Source of the DNA: Berghia stephanieae
Lineage: Eukaryota > Mollusca > Gastropoda > Nudibranchia > Aeolidiidae
Direction: 5' to 3'
DNA: 64,000 bases
Assembly (NCBI GenBank): GCA_034508935.3
Contig: CM067446.1
Location: 18,350,320-18,414,319, forward strand
Notes under the pieces: generated by a model
Database searches by the model: none
What the model saw: only the letters and a program-made list of their open reading frames with translations
What the model was told of the DNA's origin: nothing
Shown here: positions 1 to 26,371 of the stretch, one piece after another
Numbering within the stretch: the first letter of the stretch is position 1
Layout: each line of letters starts with the position of its first letter
Position numbers and translations under genes: made by a program

Positions 1-3
1 GCA

Positions 4-14961
<14,958 letters not shown>

Positions 14962-15790
14962 AGAATATATTTGGCCTAGGTTTAATATTATATACGTATC
15001 ACTGTGGGGTGTGTGTTTTTTCCCGATTTTTTGTTGATTAATTGCAATGTCAGCTGTAATAGATAAATTAAATACATGGTGTTAAAAGAGAATATACATT
15101 CTAACTCTTGTGATAAAAAAAATCATTATATACACATATAAATCATACGTGCAAAGAAAATTATTTTTATAATAATTAATGGTAGTATTAACCACCAATT
15201 TGTCCAATTATTCTAGAAATGATTTTATGCATCATACATATTTATGTATGTATGCATCTATTCTGCAGCTGAGAAAATTATTTCAGATTTTTGAACGGTT
15301 AATTCAGGAGTATTTTTGAGGTGAAATATATTATTTCACAATAAAAGGGAACCAATACCTCTCACATCACACCATTTTTGCATTGATGAAACAAATTGTT
15401 AATATGTTTCCTATTGCCTATCATGTGTTCATTTTATGCAAATGGAATTAAGAAGTGTCATTGTTTTCTACAATGTACTCGTCCTTTTTACAAATAAATT
15501 TTTAAGTAAAAAATGTTATTGTATTTTTGATTTGATTTTATTGATGAATTCAACGCAATTCAAAGCAAAAGTGAAAAAGTTTAGTTTTGTTTTGTTTTGT
15601 TGTGTTTTTTTTTTTAATGTAGTGACATCATCCGTTGTCCTTTTCTTTCTTGCATGCTGTCATTGTGGCAGAGTGGGACTTTTGCTTAAGTCTCAGCTGG
15701 GATTTCCCATAGAAAATGAAAGTGTCATTTCATCATCATAGCATCCAACTGTCCTTATCAAATCAGGACTATCCTGATTTTGCAATCTGG
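14962..15790. other. ADK 3' flank, no further gene seen
   Basis: AT-rich, with AATAAA near 15341 and 15493, so probably 3' UTR and spacer. No coding similarity recognised. Confidence 0.6.
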
Positions 15791-15821
15791 AGAATAATTT
15801 TTTTTTTTTAATTGGACTGTT

Positions 15822-15822
<1 letters not shown>

Positions 15823-15859
<37 letters not shown>

Positions 15860-15870
15860 ATATATATATG
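15823..15870. repeat. TA microsatellite
   Basis: About 48 bp of (TA)n with one TATTATA interruption, at the left edge of duplication A. Confidence 0.9.
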
Positions 15871-16059
15871 TTTTCAGTCATGACGGTATTGCGCGTTAGG
15901 CAGTGATTTTCGTCTGCAGGTTTACTTAAATATGTGTCACTATTTTGGGTTTTTTATTGCTGATGATATGTTTGAAAAAGAAATGGGAATAAGAGGTCAA
16001 TGTCGCAATCCAGATATTGTCTTTATTCAGGAGGGTCATTATCCAGGGGTAGCATTGTA

Positions 16060-16730
16060 TTTTCTTGTTTTGAATATGTAATCATTTGTGAGCATTTGAC
16101 TGTGTTCCACATAGTGGGATCCTGTGCTTGTGTGTGGATAAGACTTTAAGGTGATGTCAAATTAAGTACATTGATATTGTGTTCTGTGAATCTACATATA
16201 TTTGAACCATTCCCCTTTCAGGATGAGGTTCCCGACCCCCATAGTGGTCAGGGAGGTACTTGCTGTGTCTTCTATACCCCTATACCAGTTTTCCAATTGC
16301 TTTCTGTCTTTGTCTTGGAATGAGATTACTTAGTTTTGTCCTGACCCAGGCCGGAGTCCTTGGCTGTGGGGGTCACATTCGAATGTATAGTTATAGTTTT
16401 GGGAGATGGTCTTTTTTTCATTGTAAATCATCTCTCTATTATGTACTGTTATTTTTTTTTTTTTAACATTTGATTTGTAAACATTTGAGTGTATTCCTCT
16501 ACTCTTAGTGGAATCTTGTGCTGGTCTCTGGGTGAGACTTTTTCGGTAGTCTCAAACCAAGTACACTGATAGTGTGCTCTTGGAATCTACATCTGTTCCC
16601 TTTTTTAATCATTCCCATTTGTATATCTAGAATGTTTTTCCTATCACATTGTCTTCCTTTTTACTGGCGCTGATATGACCTAAATGTGTTGCAAACACCG
16701 TAAAACCCTTTAAAACAAAACAAAAGCATT
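16060..16730 (+). repeat. ~525-bp retroposon family, diverged copy in duplication A
   Basis: 16060-16215 matches the second half of the family (GAGCATTTGACTGTGTTCC, CTGTGCTTGTGTGTGGAT). 16218-16730 is a near-complete older copy ending GCAAACACCGTAAAACCC and AAAACAAAACAAAAG. A matching copy lies in B at 22015-22845. Confidence 0.75.
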
Positions 16731-16798
16731 CCCCTTTGTCTTTTTTTTTATGTGTGCTTTTAATTGCAAATCTATAATTTTTTGTCTATTCCATTTTC

Positions 16799-17316
16799 CT
16801 CCCATAGCGGGCAGGGAGGTACTTGCTGTGTCTTTTATCCCCTCTTATCTGTTTTCCAATTGCTTTCTGTCTTTGTCTTGGAATGAGATTGTTTGGTTTT
16901 GTCCTGACCTTGGTCAGAGTCCTTGGCTGAGAGGGAAACAGTCAAATGTATAGTTATAGTTTTGGGAGATGATATTTTTTTCCTTGTAAATCATCTCTCT
17001 GTTGTTATGCATAGTATTATGTTTAGTTTACACATTATATTATATGATTGGTAAACATTTGAGTGTGTTCCTCTTAGTTGGGACCTGTGCTTGTGTCTGG
17101 ATGAGACTTTTAGTGATCTCAAACTAAGTACTTTGATAGTGTGCTTTTGGAATCTACACCTGTTTCTTTTTTGAACCAACTCCCCTTTGTCTTCCCTTTT
17201 CTCGGATGCTTTATTGTAATTCTATAACTTTTTACTATCCCATTTTCTTTCTTTTTACTGGCGCTGATATGACCTTAATGTGTTGCAAGCGCCGTAAAAC
17301 CCTTAAAAACAAAACA
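16799..17316 (+). mobile_element. ~525-bp retroposon family copy with 12-bp TSD (copy A only)
   Basis: Flanked by TATTCCATTTTC at 16787-16798 and 17317-17328. Copy B has this site unoccupied. It starts CTCCCATAGCGGGCAGG, about 18 bp short of the family start, and ends GCAAGCGCCGTAAAACCC with an A-rich AAAAACAAAAC tail. No coding sequence. Confidence 0.88.
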
Positions 17317-17519
17317 TATTCCATTTTCTTCCTTGTTACCACTGCTGCTGAAATGACCTAAACGTGTCGCATGTGCCATAAAAACCTTAAAAACAAAACT
17401 GTCCCCACGGAAAATTGCAAATGAAAACCCCATAAAAACTTTCTATTTCCGAGTTACATGAATCTATGTTTATGATAGCATATTAAACACCCAAAATAAA
17501 AAAAAAATAAAAAATAAAT

Positions 17520-17531
17520 AATATATATATT

Positions 17532-17607
<76 letters not shown>
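17520..17607. repeat. TA microsatellite
   Basis: Long (TA)n inside duplication A; copy B has an A run (22990-23020) at this point instead. Confidence 0.9.
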
Positions 17608-17612
<5 letters not shown>

Positions 17613-18329
17613 ATAGATTGATGTTAGCAATAAAACTTCTGGCAGTAGTATTTTCCTATGTTTAGCATTATATGATTATATGTGACTCCAGAACATAGAA
17701 AATTGCAAAAAATTGCAGCAATTGTCAAAATTGCGGTCCCGTTGTGGTAACGGCGAAAAATCGCGGCCGTAAGCGCCGCGATTTCCTGGAGGGACAGACA
17801 AAAACAAAAAAAAAAAGACGGGGATGTCATGCTGACTTTTGGATGTGACCTTTAAAATAGTGCGGAGTCTAAAACTAAAAGGTATGCTGGCATTGGACAT
17901 TATATCTACAATCGTCCACCACCCTCATCTGTCCTGTGTCCTTTCCTTTGCTGCCTCCCATGTTAGGTTTACTAGTTAGTCAGCTTCACAAAAGAAAGGG
18001 AAAGAAATCAAGCTAAACCTGGGTCGGGTCAATTCTGAAAAAAGTCCCTTGGTAGAACCATGAGGCCCTTGCTTGATATCATTTGGAAAAGGACCTAGTT
18101 TAGGGTAAAGTACTTTCTACCAGATCTTATAGACACAGCTACCTATTCTATGTTATATGTTTGTGTTGAGAATATGGCTATTAAGCTTAACTGCTGGCTC
18201 ACAAACTTTGCAGTGTTTGTGTGTTGAACCCATAACCTCGAGAAGGTGGGAGTGCGGTCCAAGATAGACATGATGCTTGATGCCACTTTTTTTTTTTTTT
18301 TTTAATGGCGGATAGCTTCGACTGTAGAA

Positions 18330-18580
18330 CTACAGTATTTTTTCGCGGCCAGGCGGAGTTGTCGTAACAGTAAGGTCGAAGGTTCGAGTTCCCATTGCCG
18401 CGAAGTTTTTATTCTATCTTGTCTTCTGCCATTATTCTACTCACGTTATTTCTTGTTATTTTCTATTCATTGCTACCTGGATAGAAGGTCTGAAAAAAAA
18501 TCTCGTCTGCGGATTGGTACCGCTTCCTTTGCTCGTAATGCAAATGCTCTACCAGCTGAGTTATTGGGACCCTCAAGTAG
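18330..18580. repeat. tRNA-like SINE segments (type 4), duplication A
   Basis: Plus strand: GGCGGAGTTGTCGTAACAGT, a B box in GGTTCGAGTTCCC and a TTTTTATTCTATCTTGTCTT tail. Minus strand at 18517-18575: a second tRNA-like head (GGGTCCCAATAACTCAGCTG, GTAGAGCATTTGCA). The pair is repeated at 23495-23740. Confidence 0.7.
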
Positions 18581-18657
18581 TGTAACACGAAAAAAATCCC
18601 ATCCTCTCTCCAGTGCCTTACTTTAACGGAATGACGATAATGATATGATATAAGTCC

Positions 18658-19200
18658 CTGGGTGGGGTTTCTGACCTCCCATAGTGGGCAGGGAGGTACA
18701 TACTGTGTCTTCTATCCCCTTATAACTGTTTTCCAATTTGCTTTCTGTCTTTGTCTTGGCATGAGATGACTTGGTTTTGTCCTGGCAACTTTCCGGAGTC
18801 CTGGCTGGTAGGGAAACAGTCGAATGCATAGTTATTGTTATGGGAGATGATATTTTTTTCCTTGTAAATCATCTCTCTGTTATGCATTGTATTATGTTTA
18901 GTTTGCATATTATATTATATGATTGGTAAACATTTGAGTGTATTCCTCTTAGTTGGGGCCTGTGCTTGTGTCTGGATGAGACTTTTAGGTGATCTCAAAC
19001 TAAGTACATTGGTGGTATGCTCTTGGAATCTACATCTGATCCCTATTTGTTCCCAGTTCCCCTTTGTCTTACTTTCTCTTGGGTGCTTTAATTGTAATTC
19101 TAGAACTTTTTACTATCCCATTTTCTTCCTTTTTACTGGCGCTGATATAACCTAAATGTGTTGCAAGCGCCGTAAAACCCTTAAAAACAAACAAACAATA
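18658..19200 (+). mobile_element. ~525-bp retroposon, full length (copy A only)
   Basis: Starts CTGGGTGGGG directly after ATAAGTCC and ends in AAAAACAAACAAACAA before TATGTCC. Copy B reads ATAAGTCCAGATTTATG without the insert, so both ends are fixed. The flanking duplication is short (about 4-8 bp, imperfect). Confidence 0.88.
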
Positions 19201-20261
19201 TGTCCAGATTTATGTAGGCTTATACAGCCTTTTATCTGCTCTTGTGCATTCGTGAACGTATTTAATTCACGTCTCTCAAAACTGGGCATGCCACATAGTG
19301 GAAGGATGTGTCTGAATTTAACTTTACAAACAGTATTTTTCTGTTTCACAATGAGCATCAAGACGGCACTCTCCCCGGTGCCTTTTTTAACGGTAATGAC
19401 GATAAAAATACCATCCTCTCCCCAGTGCCTTACTTTAACGGTAATGGTTGAATAAAATAAAAATTGTTACCACTGGGTGCAAATGTGAGCTCGTTACTTT
19501 AAGTTTCTTCTTTCCTCCGAGCTCCGAACCTATTTTTGTAATCACACCCCATGTGGCTTAATAACTTTGCCTTTTAGTTGTAGTTCTAGTGAGACAATTG
19601 GATTCAGTAGTCTGATGTCACGCCGCCCGGCATCGGCGGCCATCTTGGTTCTAAACAAAGAAAATCATTACTTTTTATTCTTCATGCTGGCTAGAATTTT
19701 TCATATGCCTTGTGATCAGAATGTGTAAAAGTCAAAACATGATCAAATTTATGGGGTTTTTTTTGTCCTCTGGATACGCTTTTATGCTCGCCGGGGAAAT
19801 ATTTCATACGGGCGTCCGCCATTGTTCCAATAGTTTAGAGCCAGTGTTACTAAGTTACCATGCATCATTAGGAAGGAAGTGACGTTATGACTGTTGAAGA
19901 GTATTGGGAGGGCCAAAGCAAGATCATAACTCGGACAGGGTCTGTGTGTGAATGCACATGGAGTTTATGTGTGCGCATGAATGTGACGATATGTTCGGGT
20001 TGTTTTTGTTTTGTTTTATTGAGTGGTTTTGTTTTTTTTTGTTTGGAGGGGGGGGGGGGGGGGGGGGGCTCTTAGTTTTGTGTTTTTGGTTTGTTTTGTT
20101 TTTGTTTTTTTGGGTTTTTTTTTTTTTTTTTGGGGGGGGGGGGGGTTTGTTGGGGTTTTTTTGTCGTAAAGAATAATTTTCTCTTTACATAATATTTCTT
20201 TCTTTCTTTTTTTTTTTTTTAATGCATGGTTGGTCCTTTCAACCGCGCAGATTGTCAAGTA

Positions 20262-20592
20262 CCCGAGAGAACGTCATCCTGGTTTTGCACATGCGTCTCG
20301 TCCTCGCTTCCGATGAAGTGTCTCATGCCGCTTTCAAGATAGCCCATTATATTATTAATTATTATTATTATTATTATTATTATATATGTAGTTAGTAGTT
20401 AGTAGTAGTAGTAGTTAGTAGTAGTAGTAGTAGTAGTAGTAGTAGACCGTTCGTGACTTTATTTTTATATTTCCTTCACAAAGATTCGACCGCCGCTCTA
20501 ACTATGCCCATTCAACACACCCGCCGCCCCCCCCCCCCCCCCCCCCACGACTTTTTCACCCCCCCCCCTACTATTGACACTACTACTACTAC

Positions 20593-20640
<48 letters not shown>

Positions 20641-20720
20641 AACTACTACTAAAAAAAACAAAATTTGAATAACAATAAAAAAAAAAAAAAAAAAATGTTT
20701 AAAAATGTAATAAAAATAAT
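20262..20720. repeat. Partial copy of the 5S-foldback family
   Basis: 20262-20345 matches the arm at 26743-26830 (GAGAACGTCATCCTGGTTTT, GCCGCTTTCAAGATAGCCCA). 20443-20580 is the reverse complement of about 27475-27575 (ACCGTTCG, AAGATTCGACCGCCGCTCTA, ATGCCCATTCAACAC). 20640-20720 matches 28770-28850. The 5S part is missing. It sits between duplication copies A and B. Confidence 0.7.
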
Positions 20721-21092
20721 CTGGAGAATATTTTTTGTTTTCATCTGGACGGTTTATATATATAAATAAACAGCAATATGTTCAATGTGTTTGAACTATA
20801 ATATAATATAATCTAAATTTAGAGCATTTCCTGTTCATTATTTTAATTTATTATATATATTATATTATATGATAGTTTGAACATACTGCTGTTTTCAGTC
20901 ATGACGGCATTGTGCGCTAGGCAATGATTTTCGTCTGCTTGCAGATGATGGGGCCAAAAATTAGTATTTTTATCGCTCTTGTCTTCTTTATTAAACCATG
21001 TCAGCAAAGCTTCTCAATGGCCGTATTCGTTGCAAGTCTAGATTTCTTCCTTTGTGGTTTATGGCTGTTCGTCTCAGTCTTGTCCCTAATCT

Positions 21093-21616
21093 CTGGGTGG
21101 GGATCCTGACCTCCCATAGCGGGCAGGGGGGTACATACTGTGTCTTCTATCCCCTTATATCTTATCCAACAAGCTTTCTGTCTTAGTCTTGGAATGAGAT
21201 TACTTGATTTTTTCCTGGCCCTCGTCGGAGTCCTGGCTGAGAGGGAAACAGTCAAATGCATAGTTATTGTTTTGGGAGATGATATTTTTTTCCTTGTAAA
21301 TCATCTCTGTTATGTATTATTATATTTGTTATTTTTAATGTATAATGTGAGCATTTGAGTGTATTCCTCTTTGTTGGATTTTGTGCTTGTGTCCGGATGA
21401 AACTTACAGGTGATCTCAAACTAAGTACATTGGTGGTATGCTCTTGGAATCTACATCTGATCCCTATTTGTTCCCATTCCCCTTTGTCTTACTTTCTCTT
21501 GGGTGCTTTAATTGTAATTCTAGAACTTTTTACTATCCCATTTCTTTCCTTTTTACTGGCGCTGATATAACCTAAATGTGTTGCAAGCGCCGTAAAACCC
21601 TTAAAAACAAAAACAA
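21093..21616 (+). mobile_element. ~525-bp retroposon, full length, 12-bp TSD
   Basis: From CTGGGTGGGGATCCTGACC to an AAAAACAAAAACAA tail, 524 bp, flanked by exact TGTCCCTAATCT at 21081-21092 and 21617-21628. The best type copy in the window. Internal landmarks are GTCTTTGTCTTGGAATGAGA-like, TTGTAAATCATCTCT and GCGCTGATATAACCTAAATG. Confidence 0.92.
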
Positions 21617-22014
21617 TGTCCCTAATCTTGACTATTGTTGACAGACAGTTGTGAGGAATACCATACTTTGCAATGATTTCCTACTTTGTCATGATCGATT
21701 TGCTGACATCTTTTCTTGATTGAGATAGCCATCTTGATTATTGATTAGTTCTCGATTCTGTCGGAAACAAGTTTGTCTATTTGACTAGAGTTTTTGTATC
21801 AAGCATTAGTGTCAACTGCAGATTATTGCTATATTGCTGATAATGTCACTAAACATGAATTTTACTTAAATGTGTGTCACTATTTTGGGGTTTTAATTAC
21901 TGATGATATGTTTGGAAAAAAAATTGGAATAAGAGGTCAATGTCGCTATCCAGGGGTTGTCGTTATTCAGGAGGGTCATTATCCAGAGGTAGTACTGTAT
22001 CTTTTTGTTTTGAA

Positions 22015-22845
22015 TATGTAATGATTTGTAAGCATTTGAGTGTGTTCCACATTGTTGAATCCTGTGCTTGTGTGTGGATAGACGTTTAGGTGATGTCAAA
22101 TTAAGTACACTGATATTGTTCTTGGAATCTACATATATTTGAACCATTCCCCTTTCTGGGTGAGGTTCCCGACCTCCCATATAGGGCAGGGAAGTACTTG
22201 CTGTGTCTTCTATACCCCTATAACAGTTTTCCAATTGCTTTCTGTCTTTTTCTTGGAATGAGATTACTTAGTTTTGTCCTGAGCCAGGCTGGAGTCCTTG
22301 GCTGTGAGGGACACAGTCGACTGTATAGTTATAGGGAGGTGATCTTTTCTTCATTGTAAATCATCTCTCTGTGTCCATAAAGTCTGGGTACATGTAGTTT
22401 TCACTATATATTTTTAATTTTTAATTTATGCAACAGATTGTGGAGATTTGGCTGAAAAATACTTTCAGATGTCACGTGGTGTTAAAGTACGATTCATTAC
22501 ATCCCAATTGAATAACATTCGTTTTTTAAAAGAGTAATTGGTACTCTTACCATGTACCCAGACTTTATGGACACCCTGTATTATGTACTGTAATTTTGTT
22601 TTATTTTTAACATTTGAGTGAACTCCTCTTAGTGGAATCTTGTGCTGGTCTCTGGGTGAGACTTTTAGGTAGTCTCAAACTTACACTGATAGTGTGCTTT
22701 TGGAATCTACATCTGTTCCCTTTTTTAATCATTCCCATTTGCATATCTAGAATGTTTTTCCTTTCCAATTGTCTTCCTTTTTACTGGCGCTGATATGACC
22801 TAAATGTGTTGCAAACGCCGTAAAACCCTTTAAAACAAAACAAAA
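22015..22845 (+). repeat. ~525-bp retroposon family, diverged copy in duplication B
   Basis: Counterpart of 16060-16730, here interrupted by a mariner-like MITE at 22371-22579. It ends GCAAACGCCGTAAAACCC. Confidence 0.75.
22371..22579. mobile_element. Mariner-like MITE, present only in duplication copy B
   Basis: About 205 bp with inverted ends: GTGTCCATAAAGTCTGGGTA on the left and its complement ending ATGGACACCCTGTA on the right. Copy A reads straight through (CTCTCTATTATGTACTG at 16431). TGTCCATAAAGTCTGG is typical of Tc1/mariner-type ends; a TA target can be seen on the right side. Confidence 0.82.
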
Positions 22846-22983
22846 GCATTCCCCTTTGTCTTAATTTTGTGTGTTTGCTTTTAATTGCAAATCTATAATT
22901 TTTTGGCTATTCCATTTTCTTCCTTGTTACCACTGCTGCTGAAATGATCTAAACGTGTCGCATGTGCCATAAAAACCTTATAA

Positions 22984-23021
<38 letters not shown>

Positions 23022-23494
23022 ACCGGTATAGTATGTCATGCTGACTTTTGGATGTGACATTTAAGATAGTGCGGAGTCTAAAACTAAAAGGTATGATGGA
23101 TATTGGACATAATATCCACAACTGTCCATCACCCTTATATGTCCTGTGTCCTTTCCTTTGCTGCCTCCCAGCTTAGGTATACTAGTCAGCTTCACAAAAG
23201 AGAAGGAGAGCAATCAAGCTAAACCTGAGTCAATTCTGAAAGAAGTCCTTGGCCAAGAGGCCCTTGCTTGAAAAAGGACCTAGTTTAGGTTAAAATACTT
23301 TCTGCCGGATCTTATAGACCCAGCTACTTATTTGTGTTGAGAATATGGCTATTAAGCTTAACTGCTGGCGAACAAACTTTGCAGTGTTTGTGTGTTGAAC
23401 CCATAACCTCGAGAAGGTGGGAGAGCGGTCCAAGATAGACAGGATGCTTGATGCCACTTTTTTTTTTTTAAATGGTGGATGACGTCGACTGTAG

Positions 23495-23740
23495 AGCTAC
23501 AGTATGCTCTCGCGGAGTAGTCGTAACAGTAAGGTCGGAGGTTCGAGTCCCCATCGCCGCAAAGTTTTTATTCTCTATTGTCTTCTCGCACTTTCCTACT
23601 CACGTTATTTCTTGTTTCTTGTTATTTACTATTCATTGCTACCTGGACAGAAGGTCTGAAAAATAAATCTCGTCTGCGGATTGGTACCGCTTCCTTTGCT
23701 CGTAATGCAAATGCTCTACCAGCTGAGTGATTGGGACCCT
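23495..23740. repeat. tRNA-like SINE segments (type 4), duplication B
   Basis: Counterpart of 18330-18580, with a good B box (AGGTTCGAGTCCCC) on the plus strand and an inverted tRNA-like head at 23680-23737. Confidence 0.7.
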
Positions 23741-24618
23741 CAAGTCGTGTAACACGATAAAAATCCCATCCTCTCTCCAGTGCCTTACTTTAACGGAATG
23801 TCGATAATGATATGATATAAGTCCAGATTTATGTAGGCTTATACAGCCTTTTATCTGCTCTTGTGCATTCGTGAACGTATTTAATTCACGTCTCTCAAAA
23901 CTGGGCATGCCACATAGTGGAAGGAGGTGTCTGAATTTAACTTTACAAACAGTATTTTTCTGTTTCACAATGAGCATCAAGACGGCACTCTCCCCGGTGC
24001 CTTATTTTAATTGTAATGACGATAAAAAAAAATACCATCCTCTCCCCAGTGCCTTACTTTTTAACGGTAATGACGGTAAATAATGCCATCCTTTCCCCAA
24101 TGCCTTACTTTAACGGTAATGGTTGAATAAAATAAAAATTGTTACCACTGGGTGTAAATGTGAGCTCGTTTTTCTTCTTTCCTCCGAGCTCCGAAAATAT
24201 TTTTGTAATCACACCCCATGTGGCTTAATAACTTTGCCTTTTAGTTTTAGTGAGACAATTGGGAGGGCCAAAGCAAGATCATAACTCGGACGTGTCTGTT
24301 GTGAATGCACATGGAGTTTATGTGTGCGCATGAATGTGACGATGTGTTCGGGTTGTTTTTGTTTTGTTTTGTTTTTTGTTTTATTTGGTGTTTTTTTTTT
24401 TTGTTTTGTTTGGGGGGGGGGGGGGGGGGGGCTCTTAGTTTTGTGTTTTTGGTTTGTTTTGTTTTTGTTTTTTCGGGGGTTTTTTTGTTGTTTTTTTTTG
24501 TTTTGTTTTTTTTTGTCGTAAAGAATATATTTTCTCTTTACATAATATTTCTTTCTTTCTTTTTTTTTTTAAGGCATGGTTGGTCCTTTTCAACCGCGCA
24601 GATTGTCAAGTAGCAGGT

Positions 24619-24818
24619 CAAGGTTGTCAATTTTCAGTATATTTACGGAATTCAGTTTGTTATAAACCCTCAGTATATTTTCCAATCACCTGATGAACTG
24701 GAAAAAAAAGTACATAATGTCTTTTTATTTTTACTGGAGTTCAGCACTCAGAAAGTGGTCGTTCTTTGTGTTTGCGTAAGAGTTCAGTAAATTTTTGCCT
24801 TCTGAATTGGCAACCCTG
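24619..24818. mobile_element. CAAGGTTGCCA MITE, copy 2
   Basis: A 200-bp relative of 4467-4657, from CAAGGTTGTCA to TTGGCAACCCTGG. It sits exactly where the similarity between duplication copies A and B ends (about 24610) and is followed by a long TA repeat. Confidence 0.7.
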
Positions 24819-24820
24819 GC

Positions 24821-24825
<5 letters not shown>

Positions 24826-24908
<83 letters not shown>
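24826..24908. repeat. TA microsatellite
   Basis: About 83 bp of pure (TA)n, followed by G and T runs. Confidence 0.95.
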
Positions 24909-24910
<2 letters not shown>

Positions 24911-25291
24911 GTGGAGAGGGGGGGGGGGTTTCGTTTGTTTTTTTTTTTTTTTTTTTTTATTGTTTTCTTTTCGTATCACAAAACAAAATGTATAAATGTT
25001 AATCGTATTGCTGTATGGTTGTTACCAAGGTGTGAACGTACATATTATAAACAGCGACATGTATAGAGCTGTGATAGCCTAGATTATAAAATATGTGAGC
25101 GTTTCCCTTTGGGAGAAGAAAGTGGAGTATCTTATGCCCTTTTCTCTTTGAGACTTTGGTTGATGGCTCAGACACTGCTGAATTCTGCCCGTTCCCTTCT
25201 GTATCAGTCTTAGGCGCCTGCTACAGTGTGTCATTCTTTGACGAGCTCTCGCTGTCTTCTGCGACATGTTGGCTGCTATATAGTACTCCGT

Positions 25292-26371
25292 CTGGGTGGG
25301 GTTCCTGACCTCCTATAGTGGGCAGTGAGGTAATTACTGTGTCTTCTACCCCCCTATATATGTTTTCCAACTTGCTTTCTGTCTTTGTCTTGGAATGAGA
25401 TTATTTGGTTTTGTCCTGGCCCTGGTCGGATATCCTGGCTGAGAGGGGAAACAGTCAAATGTATAGTTAGTTTTGGGAGATGCTATTTTTTTCCTTGTAA
25501 ATCATCTCTCTGTTATGAGCTGTATTATGATTTATTTACGTATTATATATAATTTGTAAACATATTTGAGTGTATTCCTCTTGGTTGGACCTGTGCTTGT
25601 GTCTGGATGAGACTTTTAGATGATCTCAAACTAAGGTACTTAAGTACACTGATAGTATGCTCTTGGAAGCTACATCTGTTTCCTATTTGAACCAATTCCC
25701 CTTTTTCTTACCTTTTCTTGGGTGCTTTAATTGTAATTCTATAACTTTTTTCTATCCCATTTCTGGGTGGGGATCCTGACCTCCCATAGTGGGCAGGGAG
25801 GTACTTGCTGTGTCTTCTATCCCCTATATCTGTTTTCCAACTTGCTTTCTGTCTTTGTCTTGGAATGAGATTACTTGGTTTTGTCCTGGCGCTGGCCTGA
25901 GTCCTAGCTGGGAGGGATACAGTCAGATGCATAGTTATTGTTTTGGGAGATGATATTTTTTTCCTTGTAAATCATCTCTCTGTTATGTATTATTATGTTT
26001 GTTATTTTTAATGTATAATGTAAGCATTTGAGTGTATTCCTCTTTGTTGGATTTTGTGCTTGTGTCCGGATGAGACTTATAGGTGATCTCAAACTGAGTA
26101 CATTGATGGTTTGCTCTTGGAATCTGCATCTGATCCCTATTTGTTCCCAGTTCCCCTTTGTCTTCCTTTCTCTTGGGTGCTTTAATTGTAATTCTAGAAC
26201 TTTTTACTATCCCATTTTCTTCCTTTTTACTGGCGCTGATAAAACCTAAATGTGTTGCAAGCGCCGTAAAACCCTTAAAAACAAAAACAATCTATCCCAT
26301 TTTCTTCCTTTTTACTGGCGCTGATATGACCTTAATGTGTTGCAAGTGCCGTCAAATCCTTAAAAACAAAC
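25292..26371 (+). mobile_element. ~525-bp retroposon, outer copy interrupted by a second copy
   Basis: Flanked by AGTACTCC at 25282-25289 and 26372-26379. The body starts CTGGGTGGGG and ends CCTTAAAAACAAAC. It is split in its 3' third by another member of the family (25763-26290). Without the insert it is about 540 bp. Confidence 0.9.
25763..26290 (+). mobile_element. ~525-bp retroposon nested in the outer copy, 12-bp TSD
   Basis: A 528-bp full-length copy flanked by TCTATCCCATTT at 25751-25762 and 26291-26302, from CTGGGTGGGGATCCTGACC to AAAAACAAAAACAA. The nesting shows at least two rounds of activity of this family. Confidence 0.92.

Larger units (their letters stand above)
15790..20255. 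repeat. Tandem duplication, copy A
   Basis: Similar in order to 20720-24612. Shared blocks are TTTTCAGTCATGACGG at 15873 and 20893; a TATTTTGGG and TCAGGAGGGTCATTATCCA block; retroposon copies; TGTCATGCTGACTTTTGGATG at 17825 and 23034; GTCCAGATTTATGTAGGC at 19202 and 23821; and AACCGCGCAGATTGTCAAG near the end. Copy A has two extra retroposons (16799-17316, 18658-19200) and about 310 bp extra at 19600-19909. Confidence 0.8.
20720..24612. repeat. Tandem duplication, copy B
   Basis: Partner of 15790-20255. It lacks the two copy-A retroposons and so shows their empty sites (near 22915 and 23820). It has its own retroposon (21093-21616), a mariner-like MITE (22371-22579) and a block at 20945-21865 not found in A. 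It ends where the CAAGGTTGCCA MITE begins. Confidence 0.8.

Noticed and set aside
20400-20450. TAG repeats with regular spacing, considered as a CRISPR-like array
   Set aside because: Plain trinucleotide microsatellite with no spacers; the genome is eukaryotic.
21001-21261. Recurring minus-strand frame starting MHLTVSLPAR
   Set aside because: Appears wherever the ~525-bp retroposon occurs, with frame breaks between copies; it is antisense to a non-coding element.
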